From Candidatus Poribacteria bacterium (lineage in GTDB: Bacteria; Poribacteria; WGA-4E; WGA-3G), in NCBI GenBank assembly GCA_026706025.1, contig JAPOZO010000084.1, positions 79,107-143,106 on the forward strand: DNA of 64,000 nucleotides. Direction: 5' to 3'. How positions within the stretch are numbered: position 1 is the stretch's first letter; the number at the start of each line of letters is the position of its first letter. The position numbers and the translations under genes were made by a program. This document shows positions 8,901-17,704 of the stretch, in pieces. Under the pieces are notes generated by a model, which saw only the letters and a program-made list of their open reading frames with translations, made no database searches and had not been told where the DNA came from.

Positions 8901-9509
8901 TTAATTGCCGCCTGTCCGTGTTCGGGTAAGTGTTAGAACAAGCACATGTTGAACACCGCCCTGTTCGTAGAGAACTTTGGATACCTCTGTCAAAGTTGTT
9001 CCTGAGTCATAGAGGTCATCAACTAACAAAACGCATTGATCCTTTAAATCCTGGGATCGGACAACAAACGCTCCGCGGAGTTGTTCGCTCTTACTTTTCA
9101 CATCTGGCAAATTCTTAAGAGGAACCGTCCGTTTTACTTTCGTCAGATAATCTGTACGTACCGGCACACTTAGGAGTTTCCCTATGTCTTGTGCGACTTC
9201 AGTAACAGGCTGAAAATCCCGATTTTGATCTGAGGGTGGAATCGGAAGAATCGCCTTTAGATATGGCAGGATCGGATGTCCATCAACAGCAAATTTCTCT
9301 TTACTAAAATTGGCAGCAACCTCTGCTATCGGTTGAATTTTCGTCCTATCATGACGATATTTCAACAGGAAAACCAATTCGCCAAATTCAGTTCGCTCCG
9401 TATCATACCCTCCACTCGGTAACGGACGACTTGATAATGTATGAGTATCCAAAGCCCAACCTGCCCGCCAATTGCCGTAAATTTCTTGTGGATTAATATT
9501 CATTTCCAT
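8901..9509 (-). CDS. ComF-like phosphoribosyltransferase paired with DprA
   Basis: 202 residues. QCVLLVDDLYDSGTTLTEV near residue 160 is the PRPP-binding motif of type I phosphoribosyltransferases (DD..DSGTT). A second LPIPPSDQNR region near residue 90 resembles ComF-type proteins, though the zinc-finger Cys cluster seen at the N-terminus of ComF is absent. It is directly upstream of the DprA-like gene, so the two are likely co-transcribed. Its reading frame runs without a stop into an upstream WD40-repeat fragment, so the real start is uncertain; I use ATG at 9509 (another ATG is at 9503). Substrate and reaction are unknown. Confidence 0.8.
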   Translation of the reverse strand: MEMNINPQEIYGNWRAGWALDTHTLSSRPLPSGGYDTERTEFGELVFLLKYRHDRTKIQPIAEVAANFSKEKFAVDGHPILPYLKAILPIPPSDQNRDFQPVTEVAQDIGKLLSVPVRTDYLTKVKRTVPLKNLPDVKSKSEQLRGAFVVRSQDLKDQCVLLVDDLYDSGTTLTEVSKVLYEQGGVQHVLVLTLTRTRTGGN

Positions 9510-9635
9510 GTGAATATAAGAAGCAAAATTCCATAAAAGAACGGTGCCGTCGTCGCCTCCGGTTGCGATTATGTGGCCATCAGGACTATACGCAAAACTA
9601 ATTAAACTTCCGAAATGTCCGTGGGTAAGGGTAGT
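9510..9635 (-). pseudogene. WD40-repeat fragment in frame with the phosphoribosyltransferase gene
   Basis: On the minus strand the frame upstream of the phosphoribosyltransferase reads HGHFGSLISFAYSPDG, then IIATGGDDGTVLLWNF: one complete WD40 repeat with GH and W-D/N positions. It is limited upstream by TAA at 9636-9638 and has no ATG, GTG or TTG start in frame. It looks like the last repeat of a lost WD40 protein left by recombination, read straight into the next gene. The remaining part of that protein is not in the window. Confidence 0.7.
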
Positions 9636-9647
9636 TTACATTCTCCA

Positions 9648-9726
9648 GCGACTGATAACTGAGTACCGACAACTGATAACTGAAAGATTTTTCATGCCTC
9701 GCAGTGAGAGAAAATCGTACTGACAA
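9648..9726. repeat. Decayed copy of the CTGATAACTGA repeat with hairpin remnant
   Basis: GCGACTGATAACTGAGTACCGACAACTGATAACTGAAAGATTTTTC and AGAAAATCGTACTGACAACT: same units as at 7828 and 45830, with the hairpin interrupted by an insert. Confidence 0.65.
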
Positions 9727-9731
9727 CTAAT

Positions 9732-11936
9732 TTATTGGTTCGGATAGGTTTTGCTTAGATGCTTCGGCATCGTAAAAAAGATGCCACCTGTCTGTTCCAC
9801 GAGGGTTTTCTGAAAATCTGCCGCTCGCGGATGACCGATCACATAGGCGCGGACCCCTAACGATTGACATACGTCAAGCGCACGTTCCGGTGGATACTTG
9901 CCGGTTGTCGGTTCGTCTGTCAGGATGAGCAGGATCCGGCTGGCGTACGGACTGAATTTCACCTTTGGCAGGCCTTCCACAACTGCGTCAATAAGGTGCT
10001 CGTCGCCACCGAACGGGTCTTCCATATAACTCTTTAACATCGACTCGTTGAGCGGCATCTGTGTAACGACCGCGCCGTTGATGACCTTAATCGCATCCTT
10101 GGCTTCCGCGAAACGGATAAGCCCAATCCGATACTTGATAGGGAGGATGTCTAACCTACCGATAAGCGTGCTGAGTCCGAGCATAATCGCTTCAGATTTC
10201 CCGCCCATACTCCGACTGTAATCGAGCATGACAACAATATCCACAAAAGTCCCGAACCCCTTTTCAGGCGAGGCACCGGGGGTTCCACCGGCGTAGATGT
10301 TTAATTTATTTTTTTCACTTCGGACGGTGTACATCCGTCTGCTACTCCGGTCATTTATAAGCCATCTATTTCCACGCTGTTGTGTCATCGCGTTGAAGTT
10401 TTCGGCGAGCCCCCAACTTTCGGGAAAAATACCCGCATAAACGTTGAGTCTGTCGCCTGCTTTCCGGATTGTGTAGGTGTGTCCACTTGAGTAGTCCGTA
10501 ATCACCCACAAATCGCCTTTTTCCTTCTCCCAGACCTTGGCATTATTAAAGAGGCTACCGCCCATGGATAAAGAGATTCCATTTTCTTCAAACATACGTT
10601 CCAATTTCTTGGCGGGTATATCACCATCTTCGAGATGCACCTCAAATTTCGATTCCATGCTGAACAGCAATTGGCCCCCGCTGCGACGAATATCTTTAAC
10701 GATGTCCCGGAAGACCTTGATAAATGCGCTATTGCCAGCGTGCGTGCTGGGGAGTGCAGTTGCACTGCCGATGTCTCCCGGAATCCGCTGCCAGAGTCCG
10801 CCTGTCTCTTCGGCGAGTCGTGGCTGAAAGGGTTCTGTATGTCCGAGGACGTTGACCCGGATCTCTTGAAGTTGATATTCTTTAATAGCCTTCTCCCGCA
10901 TCATTTTATAGGAATCCTCTTTCTTAAAAGCCGTCGATGCGGGTTCGTCGGTTACGAGGACGATAAATTTATCGGCATCGGCATGAAAATCGATCCGGTG
11001 TAGTGTGTCTACTAAAGCATCAAGTGCGTGTTCATTGCCGCTGAGTAAGACTTTCTGCATCCGTCTCCGTAGCATCGCAACATCGGGTAACAGGGTGCGG
11101 ACTTCGAGTCTTTGTCCTTCATGTCGTACACTGAATTCAGACATCCCGAGGTGGTATTCGATATTAACGAGATCAAACGCGTCGGTTAAGGCATACAGAT
11201 TCGCTGCGACTTGTTGGATGTTGTCGCGCATACTCGCGCTGGTGTCGAGTACAAAGACAACGTTCACCTTGTCGAGTTCTCGTGTCGCGATGATATGGTT
11301 AGCGATGTTTTTAAGTGCTTCAGCAAATGGGTTGGTGCTATCTCCGTTGCCGGTGCCTTCGCCTTCACCGTCGCCATCGCCGTCCCCGATCATCCCAACG
11401 TCGGAAGTCCCTGTCGATTCGAGTTTGTGAAAACCGTAAGCCCCATCGCCTTTAACGCGTTGCCGTGGGCTATTAACACCTTCACCTGCGGTCGTTTGAA
11501 AAGGACTTGCTACGGATTTATGAATCGGAGCGGCGCGGCTATTGAATGGACGTGCTTCTGTCATCACATCCGGCAGTGCTGTCTCTGTCTCCGAGACAGA
11601 TTTCGTCGCGCTATGCAGCAGTTCTGCTTCTGATTGTCGCACAGTCTCATTGATTAAATTGGCGGAGGCAGCCAAGTCTAAATGGCGTTGGCTCGACTCA
11701 GTAGATGGATCCGTCTGCTGTGGGACCCGTAGTTTCTTCGGTGGCGGCGGTTTAAGTCTGCGCCGTTGTTTCGGTGCCTCTTTTGGGTTTATCAAATCTG
11801 CAGCGATCACGTCTTGAATATTGGTCGGTCTCTGGACATAGAAAGAGAACATAAAGACAATAGCAAGGCAAAGGTGAACAACACCTGCAAAAAGTAGTGC
11901 GCGTATAGAGCGATTTCGCCTTTGGGAACGGTTCAT
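9732..11936 (-). CDS. Membrane-anchored protein with TonB-like N-terminus and two von Willebrand A domains
   Basis: 734 residues. Residues 15-35 form one transmembrane helix; next comes a basic and proline-rich stretch (RRRLKPPPPKKLRVP) like the periplasmic linker of TonB. A glycine/aspartate-rich segment (about residues 185-200) leads to a vWA domain whose MIDAS begins VVFVLDTSASM near 225. A second vWA domain starts with IVVMLDYSRSM near 570; both keep the DxSxS metal site and a later TDEP motif. Between them is a part with DLWVITDYSSGHTYTIRK-like paired strands. GGAGG 7 nt before ATG 11936 supports the start. Such proteins bind partners in the envelope; no Moxr ATPase is adjacent. Function unknown. 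Confidence 0.85.
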   Translation of the reverse strand: MNRSQRRNRSIRALLFAGVVHLCLAIVFMFSFYVQRPTNIQDVIAADLINPKEAPKQRRRLKPPPPKKLRVPQQTDPSTESSQRHLDLAASANLINETVRQSEAELLHSATKSVSETETALPDVMTEARPFNSRAAPIHKSVASPFQTTAGEGVNSPRQRVKGDGAYGFHKLESTGTSDVGMIGDGDGDGEGEGTGNGDSTNPFAEALKNIANHIIATRELDKVNVVFVLDTSASMRDNIQQVAANLYALTDAFDLVNIEYHLGMSEFSVRHEGQRLEVRTLLPDVAMLRRRMQKVLLSGNEHALDALVDTLHRIDFHADADKFIVLVTDEPASTAFKKEDSYKMMREKAIKEYQLQEIRVNVLGHTEPFQPRLAEETGGLWQRIPGDIGSATALPSTHAGNSAFIKVFRDIVKDIRRSGGQLLFSMESKFEVHLEDGDIPAKKLERMFEENGISLSMGGSLFNNAKVWEKEKGDLWVITDYSSGHTYTIRKAGDRLNVYAGIFPESWGLAENFNAMTQQRGNRWLINDRSSRRMYTVRSEKNKLNIYAGGTPGASPEKGFGTFVDIVVMLDYSRSMGGKSEAIMLGLSTLIGRLDILPIKYRIGLIRFAEAKDAIKVINGAVVTQMPLNESMLKSYMEDPFGGDEHLIDAVVEGLPKVKFSPYASRILLILTDEPTTGKYPPERALDVCQSLGVRAYVIGHPRAADFQKTLVEQTGGIFFTMPKHLSKTYPNQ

Positions 11937-12196
11937 AATGTTTCCTCCGCTGTATCTAATTTAACTGGTAGCAGACCAACCTATATATTAATATTGTATG
12001 TAAGTCAACGAGCAATTTTTGTGCCAATCTGAGCAATACCGTACTGGCGGGTTTACTGCGCGCCCTGCACCAAATAGGGCATTTTTTACACTCGCTTGCA
12101 CGAAATCGGGCATATTTGATAATCCAAGTCGGCGATTATAACTTTTTAGGTAGCAACTTATAGTAAATCCCATAATTATTTGCACACACGGTAACT
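11937..12196. other. Non-coding region before a hairpin repeat
   Basis: Contains two related short strings, CACCAAATAGGGCATTTTTTACACTCGC region and CACGAAATCGGGCATATTTG region, about 40 bp apart, which look like a decayed duplication. No gene seen. Confidence 0.35.
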
Positions 12197-12224
12197 CGTA
12201 GGGGCTGGGTTACCCAGCCCTACG
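12197..12224. repeat. REP-like palindrome
   Basis: CGTAGGGGCTGGGT followed by TACCCAGCCCTACG: an almost perfect 13-bp stem with one unpaired G. Looks like a dispersed intergenic palindrome, not a terminator, since no T run follows. Confidence 0.7.
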
Positions 12225-12327
12225 AAGATGCGAAGTGTAAACACATTTTCCGATTTTACTATAATGTTTATTTCCTTGAAAATCAAATCTTATTTAAAAA
12301 GTTTGGTCTAATTCACAAGAGCGGTTT

Positions 12328-12500
12328 TTCCTCCCAAGTCTAAAGACTTGGGCTTCCAAACCGTAAATTTAGGTGATAAGCATTGAACACAAGTCAGGTG
12401 GGACATAACACGCTGCTGACGTAACGGAACGCGTTTAGCACATAATCTACGGCAGACGTGATAGATTGTGTCAGTTCCGTTGAATCCTTAAACGCAAACT
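12328..12500 (-). ncRNA. IS200/IS605-type right-end relic resembling a TnpB omegaRNA scaffold
   Basis: On the minus strand the region ends in GGAAGCCCAAGTC-TTTA-GACTTGGGAGGA (stem at 12333-12340 and 12345-12352), the terminal hairpin with flanking GGAAGC and GAGGA seen at the right ends of many IS605/IS1341 elements, where it is the 3' part of the omegaRNA. Upstream of it (12360-12500) is a non-coding stretch with smaller complementary parts, for example GTTCCGTTACGTCAGCAG and its surroundings. No tnpA or tnpB frame is present. Either a decayed element or a stand-alone RNA. The call rests on the hairpin pattern only. Confidence 0.5.
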
Positions 12501-12542
12501 TACGTTATTATAGCACAAAAAACGGAGTTGTTCAAATTAAAC

Positions 12543-12571
12543 TTGACAAATTCTGTGCTTTATGATACACT
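12543..12571 (+). promoter_or_regulatory. Sigma-70 promoter, distal, for the secreted-protein gene
   Basis: TTGACA at 12543-12548, 17-bp spacer, TACACT at 12566-12571. Consensus -35 and ideal spacing. Confidence 0.6.
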
Positions 12572-12604
12572 TTTATGAATTCCATAGGACTTTGCACTTT
12601 TTTC

Positions 12605-12634
12605 TTGCAATTTATATTTGAAAAGTGCTATAAT
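12605..12634 (+). promoter_or_regulatory. Sigma-70 promoter, proximal, for the secreted-protein gene
   Basis: TTGCAA at 12605-12610, 18-bp spacer, perfect TATAAT at 12629-12634. Leaves a 5' leader of about 240 nt before the start at 12884. Confidence 0.6.
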
Positions 12635-12883
12635 TTACTAAATGTGTTCTTTAATGCCTCGCGGTGCCGTATACAACACTGCGAAAAGTTAAAGAATCAC
12701 ATCGCTGACAAAAACCGACATCGGTTCGGTTTACCGATGTAACGTCAGCATTCACATGCGTGATTGCATGCAGTACTGCTATCACCGAAAGTTAAATCAG
12801 GCAAGGTGACGCTTTGGGAAGCGCGCTTTTCGCTCAAAGTTCAGAACCTTGTGTACATTTTTGAAGAAGGAGAATTCATAGCT

Positions 12884-13612
12884 ATGAAAAAAGTCGCAAT
12901 CTTTATTGCACTTGCCTGCGTTGTGATGCTTGCGCCAATGGCACTCGCACAAAATTGGCAACCGGCAGGTGATAACTGGATTGAAAAATGGTGGGGCCTC
13001 GACCTGGTAACGGAGACCGGTGGTTTCAGCACATCAGCGGAACTTGACTATCTTTCATTAGGTAGCGAGGGTGCTATTTCAAATGCCTCCGTTTCCACAC
13101 GCGATGGTGTCGGAAAAACGGCAAATATCATCATCAAATCGGACTCGAACGGTGCCTTACTCGGTTGGTCAATTGTTGACATTGATATCGAAGACCAGTA
13201 CAATATCTCATCCAGCCACGGTGTGGATGGAGCCGTCATCAGAGATGTAACGTGGCACGGCATTATTGCGATCATCTCGCCGGATGACCGGACAACAACG
13301 ATGCATCCTGCACACGATGATCACGCCCAAATCTGGCTTAACGGCGAAAAGATTTATGATAATCCTACGTGGACAGGTGGTGCTCAGGTCGTTACAACAC
13401 CGACTGAGATTCAACTCAGGAAGGGTGAAAATTTCTTACACTACAAGTGTGGTGAATCGGGTGGCGCGGATTACGTCAACCTCCGCTTTGAACCGACTGA
13501 CACCGACCTCCTCATTGCACCCACAACGGATAACCTCTTTTTGAATGTCCTGACACCTGTTGAACCGAAAGGCAAACTGGCGACGCAGTGGGCAGATATC
13601 AAACGGCAGTAG
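12884..13612 (+). CDS. Secreted protein of unknown function, probably highly expressed
   Basis: 242 residues from ATG 12884, chosen because AAGGAG lies at 12867-12872 and the product then starts with a textbook signal peptide (KKVAIFIALACVVMLAPMALA, cleavage before QNW). An upstream ATG at 12764 would put 40 extra residues before it. The mature part is beta-rich: a repeat-like region with SLGSEG and NIIIKSDSNG, then HAQIWLNGEKIYDNPTW and LRKGENFLHYKCGES, which look like strands of a jelly-roll domain of the kind found in carbohydrate-binding or PA14-like modules. Two tandem promoters upstream and a strong terminator downstream make it a monocistron with likely high expression. Family not recognised. 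Confidence 0.8.
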   Translation: MKKVAIFIALACVVMLAPMALAQNWQPAGDNWIEKWWGLDLVTETGGFSTSAELDYLSLGSEGAISNASVSTRDGVGKTANIIIKSDSNGALLGWSIVDIDIEDQYNISSSHGVDGAVIRDVTWHGIIAIISPDDRTTTMHPAHDDHAQIWLNGEKIYDNPTWTGGAQVVTTPTEIQLRKGENFLHYKCGESGGADYVNLRFEPTDTDLLIAPTTDNLFLNVLTPVEPKGKLATQWADIKRQ

Positions 13613-13626
13613 TTCTTATTGCTAAT

Positions 13627-13663
13627 GAAAAACCCGTATCCCAAACCGGATACGGGTTTTTTG
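13627..13663 (+). terminator. Rho-independent terminator of the secreted-protein gene
   Basis: Stem AACCCGTATCC / GGATACGGGTT (13631-13641 and 13648-13658), loop CAAACC, then TTTTTTG. The A run on the other side may also serve the convergent gene at 13742. Confidence 0.92.
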
Positions 13664-13741
13664 TTGTCTATTATTTCTCTTACTTTCAACACCGTTCACT
13701 CCAACCTACAGGTTAAATTGACTCATGGCGTTTGAAATCCT

Positions 13742-15394
13742 TCACTGTTGCGACTCCATAATCGTTAAAATCTGATTGATAGCCACATTTTCCAACGCCT
13801 GTGTTGTACCACCTTGCCAGACAATCGTAATCTTCTCAATATGTTGGTTCTCTGCCAAACCGAACAGCAATCGCGTATCGCTGCCTGATGCGTAACTCGA
13901 ACCGCTTTTTACCTCTCTTATTTGTGTCAGGTCCCCTGTGGAAATCGTAACCTTCGCGCCAATACCATCTCGATTGCTTCGGCTACCGATCAACTTAATA
14001 CCGAGCCAATTTTTTTGGTTTCCACCGTCGTTGCGAAGCAAAACGGCGCGCTGGTTGGAATTCATGATGACGACATCGGTGTCCCCATCATTGTCATAGT
14101 CAGCCGTAGCGGCAGCTCTACCGACGAGCGTCTCCATGAAATAAGTCCCAGCGGTCTCTGATACGTCCGTGTAAGTGCCATCGCCGTTGCTTTGAAACAT
14201 CTGATCGCGTTGGGCGTAGGTTTCGTGGTCCATCAAGATTTCGATGACATCTTGTGGATGTCCGTTTGCACAGAACAGATCAAGATGTCCATCGTTATCG
14301 TAATCCAAGAAGAGTGGACTAAAACCGACGTAGGGGAGTGTTGGTTGCTGTAACCCACTGTTCACGGTTGCGTCAAGAAAGAAAAGTCCTCCCTCGTTCT
14401 TATAAAGGGTCGCTTTCTCGGAATTTGCGACGATGAAGTCAAGCCACCCATCCCCGTTATAATCGCCACAATCCACCCCCATAGAACCTTCCGCGACACC
14501 GTTTTCGTCATAACCGATGCCGATAAACAGGCTTTCATCGGTGAAAGTGCCATCACTGTTGTTATGATAGAGAAAATTACGATTCGTATCGTTGGTGACG
14601 TAAATATCAGGAAACCCGTCATTATCGTAGTCACAGGCAACAGCAGCCATCCCTCTACCCTCAGCAGGATTTGTCACGCCCGCGGTTTCTGCGATGTTAG
14701 TGAAAGTGCCGTCGCCGTTGTTTCGGTAAAGCACATCAGGTGTTCCCTCGTAGCTGCGCGGATGCCCGTAACCGATAATACCTTTAAAGGTTGTAACTGG
14801 CATCGACAATTCGTAGACGAGATAATTGACGACGAAAATATCCAAATCGCCATCACCATCGAAATCGAGATAGATGACAGCGATCCCCCAAAGTGTGTTA
14901 TCAATCCCTGCGGATTCGGTGATGTCAGTGAAGGTGCCGTCGCCGTTGTTTTGGTAAAGCACGTCCTGTCCAAAGTTGGCGACATAAAGGTCGGCATCAC
15001 CGTCGTTATCAATATCTCCAGCGGCAGCTGCCATCCCGTACCCTGTGTCCCCTGTTCCAGACGGCTCAGTAACATCTGTAAAAAGTCCATTGCCTTCGTT
15101 GCGATAGAGCACATTTCCGAGTTGTGCCTGCTGCGTGTCCTGTCCAGTTTGTGGCATGCTACCACTGTTGACAAAATAAAGATCAGCATCGCCATCGGCA
15201 TCGTAATCAAAAAAGACGACACCGGAACCCATTGTCTCGATGATGTGCTTATGTTCGGTTTTACCGTTGCTATGTTTGAAGTGGATACCCGCCTCTTCAG
15301 TAACATCTACAAAGACAGGCAGTTGCGCAGCAGCACGACCTATAAATGTGAGAGAGAGAAGTAAGAGGAATCGTGGAATCAGGTTGGAAGGCAT
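13742..15394 (-). CDS. FG-GAP/VCBS propeller protein with ASPIC/UnbV domain (CRTAC1-like)
   Basis: 550 residues with a signal peptide (LIPRFLLLLSLTFIGRAAA). About eight repeats carry the calcium-loop pattern FFDYDADGDADLYFVN, DIDNDGDADLYVAN and so on, each followed by LYRNNGDGTFTDVT-like strands, giving an integrin-type beta-propeller. The last 80 residues (NWLGIKLIGSRSNRDGIGAKV, cut here) form the ASPIC/UnbV domain. Family members are exported; activity is unknown. It follows the SUMF1-like gene by 9 nt and belongs to the operon TPR, SUMF1-like, ASPIC. Confidence 0.92.
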   Translation of the reverse strand: MPSNLIPRFLLLLSLTFIGRAAAQLPVFVDVTEEAGIHFKHSNGKTEHKHIIETMGSGVVFFDYDADGDADLYFVNSGSMPQTGQDTQQAQLGNVLYRNEGNGLFTDVTEPSGTGDTGYGMAAAAGDIDNDGDADLYVANFGQDVLYQNNGDGTFTDITESAGIDNTLWGIAVIYLDFDGDGDLDIFVVNYLVYELSMPVTTFKGIIGYGHPRSYEGTPDVLYRNNGDGTFTNIAETAGVTNPAEGRGMAAVACDYDNDGFPDIYVTNDTNRNFLYHNNSDGTFTDESLFIGIGYDENGVAEGSMGVDCGDYNGDGWLDFIVANSEKATLYKNEGGLFFLDATVNSGLQQPTLPYVGFSPLFLDYDNDGHLDLFCANGHPQDVIEILMDHETYAQRDQMFQSNGDGTYTDVSETAGTYFMETLVGRAAATADYDNDGDTDVVIMNSNQRAVLLRNDGGNQKNWLGIKLIGSRSNRDGIGAKVTISTGDLTQIREVKSGSSYASGSDTRLLFGLAENQHIEKITIVWQGGTTQALENVAINQILTIMESQQ

Positions 15395-15403
15395 CGTGTA
15401 GGG

Positions 15404-16282
15404 CTATTTTGATGTTTTTTCGGCGGTTTTTGCTAATCGGAAGCCGACAAAGGAGGTTTTGAGATTTGGGTAGAGGTAAAACCGAAATGTCGTGCTGCAT
15501 CGGGCGATTTTATCGATCCAAGAACCGCCGCGGATGACACGCCAACTACCGACAGTCGGGCCCGTCGGATTCTTCTTCGGACGTTTCGCTGCAGCGCGTG
15601 AACTGTACCCGTAATAGACATCGCTGTACCAATCCGCTGTCCATTCCCAAACATTACCTGCCATATCCATGATGCCATAGTAACTTTTACCCTTCGGAAA
15701 ACTCCCGACGGGCGCGAGGCGATTCTCGTAGCCGTCATCGTTGGCGGCGGTATTGGCGTGCGGTTCGATTGCATTGCCCCAGGGCCATATTCTATCGGTG
15801 TAGCCGCGTGCTGCTTTCTCCCATTCCGCTTCGGTTGGCAGCCGCATCCTTTTCCACACTGCATAAGCCTTTGCATCGTGCCATGAAATCCCAACGACTG
15901 GATGGTTCGGGAACTCCTTTGCGCGGGCGGGCCAGGCACCAATTTGTGGGAGATGTGAGAAACTTTCCGGCGTGTGTTTTGACCCATCCTGTCGGGCATC
16001 CGCTTGAAGTTTCCAAAATTCGTAGTACTCGGCGTTGGTTACTTCATATTTGCTGATGTAATAAGCGTCAAGATAGACTTTATGCTTCGGTTTTTCATCA
16101 GCGGCGCGGTTGTCGCTCCCCATTGTGAAGGTACCGGCAGGAATTAGGATCATATTCTCCGCTTTTTGTGCGAATACGATCGGACAGGCGCAGATACTGA
16201 AAAGCAGTGTGAAAAGAGACAGTAATATGATATTGCGATGACTATTTCTGTTTCGCTTTCTGTTCAGACAAAAAGTGTTCAT
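15404..16282 (-). CDS. Exported SUMF1/formylglycine-generating-enzyme-fold protein
   Basis: From ATG 16282 (MNTFCLNRKRNRN) the product has a signal peptide, then the SUMF1 domain: MILIPAGTFTMGSDN, YEVTNAEYYEFW, PVVGISWHDAKAYAVWK, RLPTEAEWEKAARG, DMAGNVWEWTADW and VIRGGSW. A frame extends upstream to 16438, but that would overlap the TPR gene by almost 200 nt; from 16282 the overlap is 41 nt. Near the C-terminus there is one Cys (KIARCSTTF) where true formylglycine-generating enzymes use a Cys pair, so maturation of the sulfatase at 21288 should not be assumed. Many SUMF1-fold proteins are not sulfatase activators. Second gene of the operon. Confidence 0.85.
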   Translation of the reverse strand: MNTFCLNRKRNRNSHRNIILLSLFTLLFSICACPIVFAQKAENMILIPAGTFTMGSDNRAADEKPKHKVYLDAYYISKYEVTNAEYYEFWKLQADARQDGSKHTPESFSHLPQIGAWPARAKEFPNHPVVGISWHDAKAYAVWKRMRLPTEAEWEKAARGYTDRIWPWGNAIEPHANTAANDDGYENRLAPVGSFPKGKSYYGIMDMAGNVWEWTADWYSDVYYGYSSRAAAKRPKKNPTGPTVGSWRVIRGGSWIDKIARCSTTFRFYLYPNLKTSFVGFRLAKTAEKTSK

Positions 16283-17420
16283 AGGCGCGATAATGCTCCT
16301 GCGCAAGTTGCTGGTTGCCGAGACTCTGATATAATTTTGAAAGATTAAGGTGATAATAGGGTTGCTCGCTGTCAAGTTCAACCGCTTTTTGGAATGCTGC
16401 AATTGCCTTTTGTGTGTCGCCTTGCATCGCATAAGCACTTCCGAGTGTATTATAGAGGATAGATTCGTTCGGACGCAACTGAATGGCTCTTTTGGCAGCT
16501 TCGGCGGAGTGTTTAGGATAGTTCAAATTCATAAATGCTCGGCTTAAACCGTGATGAAGGGTGGCATCGTTCGGGGCAAGCTCAATACATCTCTGAAACG
16601 CCTGAACGGCTTGACCATAGTTTTTTTGGTTCATCAACAAGGTGGCTAAGCCTGTCCAAGCATCAAGGTTATTCGGTTCGGCGCGCGTCAGACGCATCAG
16701 GCGTTCGTATTCGGCGAACTCCTTTTGTAACTGCTGATAAATTTGCATCTCGGCTCTACTTTTCTCGCGGTCGCCGGATCGGAGATATGCCATACCGAGT
16801 CCATAGTGTGGCTCCGCGTAACGTCCCGGTCCGAACGCTAATGCCTGTTTGAAGCTTTCTATCGCTTCTGGATATGCTTTCAAATTGAGGTGCGCCGTGC
16901 CGAGTTCTTGATACGTCCCCGCTGCCTGCGGTTTCAGTTCAAGAGCCTGCCTCAAAACTGAGATCGCCTCTGTATACCGACGGAGTTTGATGAACGACTT
17001 GCCGAGTACTTCGTATCCGCGTGCGTGTTGTGGTGAAAGTTCAACGACGCGCGCTAATGCCGGTACCGCGTCTGCCCACTTATCCAGTCTAAAATACACA
17101 ACGCCGAGCGAGTAGAGTGCCTCAATGTTGTCGGGCATCAACGTTAGAGAACGCTGATAACTTTCGGCGGCTTTGTTCCAGAATTGTTCTTGGGCATAAG
17201 CCATGCCGAGATAGTGCAAGATTTCATAGTGATCAGGTTCAATCGTCAGCGCGGCTTCAAATGCGGAGATAGCCTTCTGATTGTTGCCCCGGAACATGAA
17301 AGCAAAGCCTTGTTCTACGTGTTGCACATATCCACTATGGTCATCAGATTTTTCACCAACAACATTAGAGAACGGCAAACAGAGCCAAAGCATGATGCCA
17401 ATTTTCAACCAATTTCGCAT
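16242..17420 (-). CDS. Exported tetratricopeptide-repeat protein
   Basis: 392 residues with a signal peptide ending near VVG-EKS. About nine TPR units follow, for example GYVQHVEQGFAFMFRGNNQK, ALTIEPDHYEILHYLGMAYA, SLTLMPDNIEALYSLGVVYF, ALELKPQAAGTYQELGTAHL, and a last pair near residue 330. It forms a protein-binding superhelix in the periplasm. First gene of the operon with the SUMF1-like and ASPIC/UnbV genes, so a shared extracytoplasmic complex is possible. Confidence 0.9.
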   Translation of the reverse strand: MRNWLKIGIMLWLCLPFSNVVGEKSDDHSGYVQHVEQGFAFMFRGNNQKAISAFEAALTIEPDHYEILHYLGMAYAQEQFWNKAAESYQRSLTLMPDNIEALYSLGVVYFRLDKWADAVPALARVVELSPQHARGYEVLGKSFIKLRRYTEAISVLRQALELKPQAAGTYQELGTAHLNLKAYPEAIESFKQALAFGPGRYAEPHYGLGMAYLRSGDREKSRAEMQIYQQLQKEFAEYERLMRLTRAEPNNLDAWTGLATLLMNQKNYGQAVQAFQRCIELAPNDATLHHGLSRAFMNLNYPKHSAEAAKRAIQLRPNESILYNTLGSAYAMQGDTQKAIAAFQKAVELDSEQPYYHLNLSKLYQSLGNQQLAQEHYRAYEHFLSEQKAKQK

Positions 17421-17448
17421 TGGGTTATCCTAAAATTTCGTGTACAGA

Positions 17449-17542
17449 ACTTACGCAAATTTAGCATGCAGGGCGATATTTTAGTACACTTAACCCCCTA
17501 AATCCCCCTTATCAGGGGGACTTTAAGGAAAAATGCGTAAGT
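17449..17542. repeat. 94-bp MITE-like element with ACTTACGCA ends
   Basis: Terminal inverted repeats ACTTACGCA (17449-17457) and TGCGTAAGT (17534-17542) enclose a 6-bp hairpin CCCCCT-TATC-AGGGGG at 17504-17519. Related end sequences (TGCGTAAGT) occur at about 34092 and 56720; the latter lies beside a similar GTCCCTGATAACGGGGTTTAGG string. No obvious target duplication. Confidence 0.65.
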
Positions 17543-17704
17543 CCTAGTGTATTTATATCAACAGTTCAAATCCTGCTAACACGGAAAGTTGTTTAAATGT
17601 TAACGCCACTCCCGAAAAAAGTCAAGTTTTTCATAGTGAAAAACGGAAGTCGGTGTTATACTGTGCAGAAATTATCAAACAAGAAATGAGGCATAAAAAT
17701 AAAA

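Noticed and set aside
12764..12883. Upstream ATG start for the secreted-protein gene
   Set aside because: It would place 40 residues before a complete signal peptide and lacks the AAGGAG site found before ATG 12884.
15404..16282. SUMF1-like protein as the maturase of the nearby sulfatase
   Set aside because: Only one Cys near the C-terminus where the enzyme needs two, and it is exported in an operon with unrelated propeller and TPR genes.
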